From Ruminococcus flavefaciens (GTDB lineage Bacteria > Bacillota > Clostridia > Oscillospirales > Ruminococcaceae), in assembly GCA_902766595.1 (NCBI GenBank), contig CACXEJ010000077.1:1-49491 (forward strand): 49,491 bases of DNA. Direction: 5' to 3'. The notes beneath the pieces were generated by a model, which was given only the letters and a program-made list of their open reading frames with translations, was not told where the DNA came from and did not search any database. A program made the translations under genes and the position numbers. Shown piece after piece: positions 7,696 through 14,026 of the stretch (the stretch's first letter is position 1; each line of letters begins with the position of its first letter).

Positions 7696-9168
7696 ATGCG
7701 AAAAAGCTGCATACTTATGCATATCTCGAGCCTGCCGTCGGAGTACGGCATCGGAAAAATGGGCAAACACGCCTTTGAGTTTGTGGATTTTCTGAATAGC
7801 GCCGGAGTAAAGTGCTGGCAGATACTTCCTCTCTCTCCTACGAGCTACGGCGACTCACCCTATCAGTCGTTTTCCGTGAACGCAGGAAACCCCTACTTCA
7901 TCGATTTCGAGATACTTGAGGGCGACGGGCTCCTCGAAAGGCACGAATTTGCTTCGTTCACATGGGAGACTCAGCCGGATAAGGTCGATTACAAGCTTAT
8001 CTACGACAACTGCTTTAAGGTGCTGAGGATAGCCTATTCGCGCTTCAAGCCGGCGAAGTTCCCGGAGTATAAGGAATTCTGCGAGGCGAACAAGAGCTGG
8101 CTGGACGAGTACGGACTCTTTATGGCGCTCAAATCCCGCAACGACGGCAAACCGTGGTTCGAGTGGGAGGGCGAGATAGCTCTCCACAAGCCAAAGGCAG
8201 TCACGGAAGCAAAGAAGCAGCTCAAGACTGAGATAGGCTTCTACAAGTTTATGCAGTTTGAGTTCAGCAGACAGTGGAAGGCGCTGAAAAAATATGCAAA
8301 CGACAGCGACATTGAGATAGTTGGCGATATACCGATATACTGCGCCCTCGACAGCGTTGAGGCGTGGGCTGACCACAGGCTCTTCTGGTTCAACAGAAAG
8401 CGCAGACCGGTTTGTGTTGCAGGCTGTCCGCCCGATGAATTCTCGCCGACAGGTCAGCTCTGGGGCAATCCGCTCTACGATTGGGATTACCACAAAAAGA
8501 CCGGCTATAAATGGTGGATAGACCGTATCAGGATGGCTTCGGAGCTCTACGACATAGTGCGTATAGATCACTTCCGCGGCTTTGAGAGCTATTACACCAT
8601 TCCCTTTGGAAACAAGGACGCTGTTGTCGGGGAGTGGAAAAAAGGTCCGGACTACGAGCTGTTCAGAATGGCTGAGGAAAAGCTCGGTAGGCTCAGCATC
8701 ATCGCGGAGGACCTCGGCTTCATCACGCCGGAGGTCAGAGAAATGCTCGATAAGTGCGGCTATCCGGGAATGAAGGTGCTACAGTTCGGCTTCTCGGACG
8801 GCAAGAACGATTATCTGCCGCATAATTTCACCACGACCAACTGCTTTGCCTACACCGGCACTCACGACAATGAGACTCTGAACGGCTGGGTGGAGTCGCT
8901 TGATAAGAAGTCGCTGAAATTCGCCAAAAAGTATCTCAACGTTAATCGCAAGAGCGAGATACCTATGGCTGTCGTAAGGGCAGCGTGGGGAAGCGTTGCG
9001 GAGGTCGCCTGCGCACAGATGCAGGACTTCCTCGACAGCCCGGTCGGGGACAGAATGAATACTCCATCGACTCTCGGCTGCAACTGGCAGTTCAGAACGA
9101 AACAGGCTGACTTTACGCCGGAGCTTGCCAAGAAGATACGCAAGCTCAACAAGATGTACAACAGATGA
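7696..9168 (+). CDS. malQ: 4-alpha-glucanotransferase (amylomaltase, GH77)
   Basis: A 490-residue GH77 enzyme that transfers alpha-1,4-glucan segments between maltooligosaccharides, releasing glucose and longer chains. Visible motifs are the nucleophile region VRIDHFRGFESYYTIP, the acid/base region IIAEDLGFITPEV and the TGTHDNETL segment. The N-terminus carries the family signature LPLSPTSYGDSPYQSFS. ATG 7696 is used because AAAGGAG lies 7 bases upstream; six codons of in-frame extension have none. glgP follows 0.6 kb downstream; the two enzymes act together on glycogen and maltodextrin. A TTGACA at 7651-7656 upstream has no well-placed -10. Confidence 0.95.
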   Translation: MRKSCILMHISSLPSEYGIGKMGKHAFEFVDFLNSAGVKCWQILPLSPTSYGDSPYQSFSVNAGNPYFIDFEILEGDGLLERHEFASFTWETQPDKVDYKLIYDNCFKVLRIAYSRFKPAKFPEYKEFCEANKSWLDEYGLFMALKSRNDGKPWFEWEGEIALHKPKAVTEAKKQLKTEIGFYKFMQFEFSRQWKALKKYANDSDIEIVGDIPIYCALDSVEAWADHRLFWFNRKRRPVCVAGCPPDEFSPTGQLWGNPLYDWDYHKKTGYKWWIDRIRMASELYDIVRIDHFRGFESYYTIPFGNKDAVVGEWKKGPDYELFRMAEEKLGRLSIIAEDLGFITPEVREMLDKCGYPGMKVLQFGFSDGKNDYLPHNFTTTNCFAYTGTHDNETLNGWVESLDKKSLKFAKKYLNVNRKSEIPMAVVRAAWGSVAEVACAQMQDFLDSPVGDRMNTPSTLGCNWQFRTKQADFTPELAKKIRKLNKMYNR

Positions 9169-9198
9169 CAGAATCAGAGCTTAGAAAGGTCAGATTAT

Positions 9199-9762
9199 AT
9201 GTTAGTAATAATTATCATCATACTGATTGCAATAGTGATAGTTCAGTTTCTGCTCAATAGAAAAGAAAGCAGCAAATTGATTGATAATCCTAACGAAGAT
9301 TCAAAAGATATCGCCGATAATGATATTATTGACGATATTGAAGATAATTCAGACAAGTATACTAAATTGCCTTATCATAAAAAGATGCTGCTTACTAAAA
9401 ATGAATACTATTTCTTTAAGAAACTTAAAGAGCTGACTGATAAAGACAATCTCCAAATCCTTGCTAAAATCAGACTGGCAGATCTCATAGAAGTTAACAA
9501 TGGATTGAGCAAATCTGAATGGGGCACATATTTTGGAAAAATCAAATCTAAGCATATTGATTTTGCAATTGCTGATAATATGAAGATAGTTGCGCTTATT
9601 GAGCTTGATGACAGTTCGCATCAGAAATTCGACAGAGTGCATCGTGACATTTTTGTTAACGCTGCGCTTAATGCAGCTGGATATACAGTTGTCAGAACAA
9701 ACGGTGACATAAGTTACATTCAGGCGTGTATCAATTCTTATAAGAATTCAAGACAACAATAA
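9199..9762 (+). CDS. DUF2726 domain protein, membrane anchored
   Basis: A 187-residue protein with one strongly hydrophobic N-terminal helix (residues 1-17, nearly all Ile/Val/Leu), an acidic Asn/Asp-rich linker, then a DUF2726 domain from about residue 50. The domain shows the typical LLTKNEYYFFKKLKEL start, an IDFAIADNMKIVALIELDD core and a final GYTVVRTNGDISYI. This architecture is related to restriction-endonuclease-like folds, with a D...E-L-D-D arrangement that could be a metal site. The gene is visibly AT-rich next to malQ and glgP. AAAGGT precedes the ATG. Nuclease activity is not established. Confidence 0.8.
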   Translation: MLVIIIIILIAIVIVQFLLNRKESSKLIDNPNEDSKDIADNDIIDDIEDNSDKYTKLPYHKKMLLTKNEYYFFKKLKELTDKDNLQILAKIRLADLIEVNNGLSKSEWGTYFGKIKSKHIDFAIADNMKIVALIELDDSSHQKFDRVHRDIFVNAALNAAGYTVVRTNGDISYIQACINSYKNSRQQ

Positions 9763-9782
9763 ATAGGAATGGAGTTAGAAAA

Positions 9783-12128
9783 ATGGACAAGAATGTATTT
9801 ATCGAAAAATTCACAGGCAGGCTTCCCAAGGATATAAAGTCTGCGACACCGCAGCAGCTCCACAGCGCTCTCGGCGACACAGTTATGGAGCTCTACGCCG
9901 ATCAGTGGAGCACCGCCCGCCAGGAGCACCTCTCGAAGCGCCGTGCAGCATATCTCTCAATGGAATTCCTCGTGGGCAGGGCTGTTTTCAACAATCTTCT
10001 CGTGCTCGGTATATATGACGAGGTGAACTCCGCTTTCAAGGAGCTCGGACTCAATCTTGCTGACCTCGAGGAGATAGAGGATGCCGCTCTCGGAAACGGC
10101 GGTCTCGGACGTCTTGCAGCTTGTTTCCTCGAAAGCGCAGCTACCCTCGGACTTCCGCTCGACGGCTACGGCATACGCTACAAGTACGGTCTCTTCAAAC
10201 AGTCAATCGTGGACGGCTTCCAGAAGGAGGACATCGACGACTGGACCAGATACGGCGATCCGTGGTCAAAGCGCTGCGACGAGGACACTGTTCTCATCGA
10301 ATACAGCGGTCAGACCGTAAAGGCAGTTCCGTATGATATGCCGATATTTGCCTATGGTACGAAGAATGTCGGCACTCTCCGCCTGTGGCAGGCTGAGCCG
10401 GTCAAGGAGTTCGACTTCGATACCTTCAACAAGCAGGACTACCTCGAAGCCTCAAAGGAAAAGATCTACGCCGAGGACATTTCGCGTGTGCTCTATCCGA
10501 ATGACGATACGAACGAGGGCAAAAAGCTCCGTCTGAAGCAGCAGTATTTCTTCAGCTGTGCATCACTGACGGACATTCTCCGCAAGCACAAGGCGCGCTT
10601 CGGAACTCTTGAAAACCTCGCTGACTATATTTCGATACAGCTCAATGACACTCACCCCGTCATCTCTATCCCCGAGCTCATCAGACAGCTTGTGGACAAT
10701 GAGGGCTACACCTTTGAGAAAGCTCTTGGCATAGCGAAAAAAGTGTTCAACTACACGAACCATACTGTTATGCAGGAGGCTCTTGAGAAGTGGTGGATAG
10801 GACTCGTTCAGGAAACGCTTCCGAGAATTTATGAGATAATCATACAGATAAACGAGGAGCTCATCGCAGAACTGTACGCAGCCGGAGTACAGAAGGACAA
10901 GATAAACCGTATGAAGATAATCAAGGGCGAGCTCATTCATATGGCGGATATGGCTTGCTACGCTTCGAGCCACATCAACGGCGTTGCGGAGATACACACG
11001 CAGATACTCAAGGACATCGTCCTCGCAGACTGGTACAGCCTCTACCCGGACCGCTTCCGCAACGAGACAAACGGCATTACTCAGCGCCGCTGGCTCGCAC
11101 TCTGCAACAGGGAGCTCTCTTCGCTCATTACCGAGCTGCTCGGCGATGAGGGCTGGGTGACAGATCTCGGCAGGCTCAGGGAGCTCTCAAGGTTTGCGGA
11201 CGACGAGGGAGTTCTCCGCCGCTTCATCGACATCAAGCAGCGCAAAAAGGCTCAGCTTGCGGAATTCATCAGCGAGCATGACGGCGTTCAGGTCGATCCG
11301 GACTCGATATTCGACATTCAGATAAAGCGCCTCCACGAGTACAAGAGGCAGCTCCTCAACGCCTTCTCGATACTGTGGATATACTACGGCATCAAGGACG
11401 GCAGCATTACCGGTTTCAAGCCCACAACGTTCATTTTCGGAGCTAAGTCCGCTCCGGGCTACCGCCGCGCAAAGGCGATAATCAAGTTCATCAACGAGAT
11501 TGGCAGGATAGTTTCGTCTGATCCGGATACGCGCGATCTCATCAAGGTCGTTTTCGTGCAGAACTACAACGTTTCCTACGCTGAAAAGCTGGTCGCAGCC
11601 GCTGACATCTCCGAGCAGATATCGACAGCCGGTACAGAGGCAAGCGGCACAGGCAATATGAAGCTCATGCTCAATGGCGCTGTAACTCTCGGTACGTTCG
11701 ACGGCGCTAATATCGAGATAGTTCAGGAAGCCGGCGAGGAGAACAACTACATCTTCGGCGCAAGAGTTGAGGACCTTGAAAAGCTCATGCCTCAGTATGA
11801 CAGCCGCAGGACTTTTGCCGGCGATCCGATGATAAAGAAGGTCGTTTCGTCGCTCATCGACGGCAGCGTTTCTGACGGTGGCAGCGGAGATTTCCTCGAG
11901 CTGTACGCTTCACTGCTTGACGGCGCGAGCTGGCACGAGCCCGACCACTATTACCTCCTCGGCGACATCAGGAGCTACGTTGAGACCAAGCTCCGTGCAA
12001 ACAGCGACTATTCCGCAGACCGCCTTGCTTTTGCAAGGAAGCAGTGGCTGAATATGTGCAATGCCGGAAAGTTCAGCTCCGACCGCACTATCGCTGACTA
12101 CGCCGAAAATATCTGGCATATAAGCTGA
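9783..12128 (+). CDS. glgP: Glycogen/starch/alpha-glucan phosphorylase
   Basis: A 781-residue GT35 enzyme that phosphorolyses alpha-1,4-glucans to glucose-1-phosphate. Visible marks are RRAAYLSMEFLVGRA near residue 50, GNGGLGRLAACF near 105, QIKRLHEYKRQ near 515 and the pyridoxal-phosphate site EASGTGNMKLMLNGA near 622, whose Lys forms the Schiff base. Length is typical of the shorter bacterial form. AATGGAG lies about 8 bases before the ATG. With malQ it forms a glycogen/maltodextrin breakdown pair. The stop is followed by a GACGCCC-TTC-GGGCGTC hairpin at 12132-12148 and two GTAGGG repeats. Confidence 0.96.
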   Translation: MDKNVFIEKFTGRLPKDIKSATPQQLHSALGDTVMELYADQWSTARQEHLSKRRAAYLSMEFLVGRAVFNNLLVLGIYDEVNSAFKELGLNLADLEEIEDAALGNGGLGRLAACFLESAATLGLPLDGYGIRYKYGLFKQSIVDGFQKEDIDDWTRYGDPWSKRCDEDTVLIEYSGQTVKAVPYDMPIFAYGTKNVGTLRLWQAEPVKEFDFDTFNKQDYLEASKEKIYAEDISRVLYPNDDTNEGKKLRLKQQYFFSCASLTDILRKHKARFGTLENLADYISIQLNDTHPVISIPELIRQLVDNEGYTFEKALGIAKKVFNYTNHTVMQEALEKWWIGLVQETLPRIYEIIIQINEELIAELYAAGVQKDKINRMKIIKGELIHMADMACYASSHINGVAEIHTQILKDIVLADWYSLYPDRFRNETNGITQRRWLALCNRELSSLITELLGDEGWVTDLGRLRELSRFADDEGVLRRFIDIKQRKKAQLAEFISEHDGVQVDPDSIFDIQIKRLHEYKRQLLNAFSILWIYYGIKDGSITGFKPTTFIFGAKSAPGYRRAKAIIKFINEIGRIVSSDPDTRDLIKVVFVQNYNVSYAEKLVAAADISEQISTAGTEASGTGNMKLMLNGAVTLGTFDGANIEIVQEAGEENNYIFGARVEDLEKLMPQYDSRRTFAGDPMIKKVVSSLIDGSVSDGGSGDFLELYASLLDGASWHEPDHYYLLGDIRSYVETKLRANSDYSADRLAFARKQWLNMCNAGKFSSDRTIADYAENIWHIS

Positions 12129-12131
12129 TGT

Positions 12132-12148
12132 GACGCCCTTCGGGCGTC
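12132..12148 (+). other. Short perfect hairpin after glgP
   Basis: GACGCCC-TTC-GGGCGTC is a 7-bp perfect stem 3 bases after the glgP stop. There is no T run, so it is more likely a 3'-end stabiliser than a terminator. Confidence 0.6.
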
Positions 12149-12168
12149 CATGTGAACGCGGAACAATT

Positions 12169-12197
12169 GTAGGGGACGGCGTCCTCGACGTCCCGCA
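12169..12197 (+). repeat. GTAGGG-family hairpin repeat
   Basis: Identical over 26 bases to the copies at 170, 23073 and 29445 (GTAGGGGACGG ... GACGTCCC). It lies about 40 bases after the glgP stop. Confidence 0.88.
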
Positions 12198-12218
12198 TAA
12201 TAGAGAAGAGGTCAGAAC

Positions 12219-12244
12219 GTAGGGAACGCCGCCCCCGGCGTTCC
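12219..12244 (+). repeat. GTAGGG-family hairpin repeat, GGAACGCCG subtype
   Basis: Starts GTAGGGAACGCCG and ends CGGCGTTCC, giving a GGAACGCCG/CGGCGTTCC stem. It is a second subtype, matching the copy at 26240 and the interrupted copy at 22953-23041. Confidence 0.85.
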
Positions 12245-12275
12245 GGCGCACTATAAGGATTAAGAAAATGATGAT

Positions 12276-12485
12276 ATGGATAAAACTGATAAAGATGTAG
12301 TTTTTGGCTGTAATACAATAAACCCGGTGTACTGCCGGACTTGCATATTCCGACACGGTAAGCCTCCGTTTGTTGACCTTCTGGAAAAGGCATACTGCCT
12401 TGTATTCACAGAGGAAAGCGGCTTAAGCAAGCCAAATGATGTGTACTACGAGGGCGCTGAGTGTGATGCATATGAAAAAGAATAG
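12276..12485 (+). CDS. Small Cys-rich hypothetical protein
   Basis: A 69-residue acidic protein with a CRTC motif near residue 20, another Cys near 41 and one near 63, ending YYEGAECDAYEKE. The Cys pattern and the PVYCRTC..KPPF..Y.EGAECDAYEK layout look like a conserved small family in Ruminococcaceae, perhaps zinc- or cluster-binding; this is recollection, not a search. The ribosome site is weak (AGGAT about 16 bases upstream of ATG 12276). Two other ATGs just upstream open only an 11-codon frame. It sits after glgP and the GTAGGG repeats and before a bidirectional terminator. Confidence 0.6.
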   Translation: MDKTDKDVVFGCNTINPVYCRTCIFRHGKPPFVDLLEKAYCLVFTEESGLSKPNDVYYEGAECDAYEKE

Positions 12486-12505
12486 CCAATAATGTCGAAA
12501 CCATT

Positions 12506-12526
12506 GTAGGGGCGCCATTCCGGTGC
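12506..12526 (+). repeat. Degenerate GTAGGG-family repeat
   Basis: GTAGGGGCGCC followed by ATTCCGGTGC. The expected palindromic right half is mutated, but the head and the preceding CCATT context match the copy at 29561. Confidence 0.6.
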
Positions 12527-12548
12527 TTGCATAAACATATTTACAAAC

Positions 12549-12579
12549 AAAAAAGGACGCACACTGTGCGTCCTTTTTT
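12549..12579. terminator. Bidirectional rho-independent terminator
   Basis: The perfect stem GGACGCACA/TGTGCGTCC with a 1-base centre is flanked by six As on the left and six Ts on the right, so it can end transcripts from the small gene at 12276 (plus) and from the aldolase gene at 12614 (minus). Confidence 0.92.
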
Positions 12580-12613
12580 CGTCATATATCATAGAGCCTT
12601 TCCGGCTCATTGG

Positions 12614-13588
12614 TCAGTCCTGCGCGAGTATCTCCTTGTAGAACTCAGCGTAGTCCTTTCTGCCGTCCTTTGTGAACTGGATAGCGGTTCTCGGGTGCTG
12701 GTTGAGGAGACCTGTCATAAGGTACTGGAGGTCGTAGCCCCATACAACGCCCTCTTCGCGGAGCTTTGTCATGTGCTTCTCGATGAAGCTGAGTACAGGG
12801 TAAACGTTGTACTTGGGGTTTTTGAGGAAGCCGAGAAGAAGCTCCATAGCGCAGTTTCCGGCACCGCGTCCCATTGAGGAGTAGGTAGCGTCGAGCCAGT
12901 CAACACCGTCGCCGACAGCCTCGATAGTGTTTGCGAAAGCGAGCTTCTGGTTATCGTGAGCGTGGATACCGACCTTCTTGCCGTACTTGTCAGCCATCTC
13001 GCAGTAGAGGTTAGCTATGCGAGCGAGCTGCTCGGGGTAGATAGCACCGAAGCTGTCAACGATGTAGAAAACGTCAACAGGGGATTTGCCGAGAATATCG
13101 AGAGCTACCTTGAGGTCTGTTTCCTGAGCGGTTGAGATAGCCATAATATTGCAGCTTACCTCGTAGCCCTTCTTCTTTGCGTCCTCGATCATATCTACAG
13201 CAGTGGGTATCTGGTGGAGGTATGTTGCAACGCGTATGAGGTCAACGGGGCTCTCAGCGCGGTCGTGGATATCTCTCTTGTAGTTGCAGCGTCCAACGTC
13301 AGCCATAACAGCGATCTTGAGATCGGTGTTGTTCTCGCCTACGATAGAGCGGAGGTAGTCGTCGTCGCAGAACTTGCAGGGACCGAACTTAGCTTCGTCG
13401 AAAAGCTCTCTGTCGCCCTTGTAGCCGAATTCCATATAGTCAACGCCTGCGCGGAGGTTAGCGTTGTAGAGATCCTTGACGAATTCGTCAGTGAAGAAGA
13501 AGTCGTTTACGAGACCGCCGTCGCGGAGAGTAGCGTCAACGACCTTTATGTCAGGTCTGTAATCAAGGAGCTTGGAAATTTCTTTCAT
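12614..13588 (-). CDS. HMGL-like aldolase-domain protein
   Basis: A 324-residue TIM-barrel protein of the HMG-CoA lyase/DRE-TIM family. The first strand carries VVDATLRDGG (metal-binding Asp and Arg), and the late motif GIHAHDNQKLAFANTIE supplies the two metal-binding His residues. An SMGRGAGNC loop follows near residue 245. This is closest to the 4-hydroxy-2-oxovalerate aldolase-like branch, without the isopropylmalate-synthase regulatory domain. The substrate cannot be told from sequence. AAGGAT precedes the ATG. The gene has its own consensus promoter (13674-13702) and a 16-bp palindrome in its leader, so it is probably regulated alone. Confidence 0.85.
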   Translation of the reverse strand: MKEISKLLDYRPDIKVVDATLRDGGLVNDFFFTDEFVKDLYNANLRAGVDYMEFGYKGDRELFDEAKFGPCKFCDDDYLRSIVGENNTDLKIAVMADVGRCNYKRDIHDRAESPVDLIRVATYLHQIPTAVDMIEDAKKKGYEVSCNIMAISTAQETDLKVALDILGKSPVDVFYIVDSFGAIYPEQLARIANLYCEMADKYGKKVGIHAHDNQKLAFANTIEAVGDGVDWLDATYSSMGRGAGNCAMELLLGFLKNPKYNVYPVLSFIEKHMTKLREEGVVWGYDLQYLMTGLLNQHPRTAIQFTKDGRKDYAEFYKEILAQD

Positions 13589-13639
13589 AGTGATCTATCC
13601 TTTCATATAACACTTTATGTGTTTAAAGCTTTACGCTGT

Positions 13640-13655
13640 AACGCTTTAAAGCGTT
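13640..13655. promoter_or_regulatory. 16-bp perfect palindrome, candidate operator
   Basis: AACGCTTTAAAGCGTT is a perfect inverted repeat about 12-27 bases downstream of the predicted start of the minus-strand aldolase transcript. A related 10-bp palindrome TAAAGCTTTA lies at 13624-13633. The position suits a repressor roadblock. Confidence 0.6.
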
Positions 13656-13673
13656 TTCTATTCAACGTATAAT

Positions 13674-13702
13674 AGTATATCACAAAAAAAGAGAGTTGTC
13701 AA
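13674..13702 (-). promoter_or_regulatory. Sigma-A type promoter for the aldolase gene
   Basis: On the minus strand, TTGACA (13702-13697) and TATACT (13679-13674) are 17 bases apart. The expected start is near 13667, about 80 bases before the ATG at 13588. Confidence 0.85.
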
Positions 13703-13852
13703 ACGTTTTCTGAAAAAATTTCATTTTTGTAGAAATCGCCATAGAGCGCACCGTAAAGTGTATCAAAACAGGGCATATTGCGGTAAAGGAGCTGCTGCTG
13801 AAGCTGACGGGCGGCAGAGACCGCCCGCAGTATCCTTCCGGAAGCTCAGCCG
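13703..13852. other. Intergenic region with one GC hairpin
   Basis: No credible gene is seen here. A hairpin at 13804-13830 has stem CGGGCGG/CCGCCCG with six loop bases and outer CTG/CAG pairs. It lacks a T run on either strand, so it is not a standard terminator for the minus-strand pheT group. Confidence 0.5.
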
Positions 13853-14023
13853 TCATTTTGAAGCGATACGGTAGAGCACATATATCCCGACTCCGGTGAG
13901 AAGCAGGAGTGCGCCCCATATCGCAGCACGTTTTTTATCCTTTTTGCCGATGCCTGCGGTGCAGTTGTAGATACATATCAGCATAAAAAGGACGATGAGC
14001 TTGCTGATTATTTCTGAGACCAC
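13853..14023 (-). CDS. 56-residue two-helix membrane protein
   Basis: A short minus-strand frame starting GTG at 14023, three bases past the pheT stop. AGAGG in the end of pheT lies 7 bases before the GTG, which supports translation and coupling to pheT. The product has two hydrophobic helices (IISKLIVLFMLICIYNC, residues 5-21, and AAIWGALLLLTGVGIYVLY, about 34-52) separated by a basic loop KKDKKR, then a short basic end. No function is recognised. The ribosome site, tight spacing and clean hydrophobic pattern make it more likely real than chance. Confidence 0.62.
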   Translation of the reverse strand: MVSEIISKLIVLFMLICIYNCTAGIGKKDKKRAAIWGALLLLTGVGIYVLYRIASK

Positions 14024-14026
14024 AGC

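Noticed and set aside
13680..13919. 79-codon minus-strand frame downstream of pheT
   Set aside because: It overlaps the promoter region of the aldolase gene and the better-supported 56-residue gene; composition looks random.
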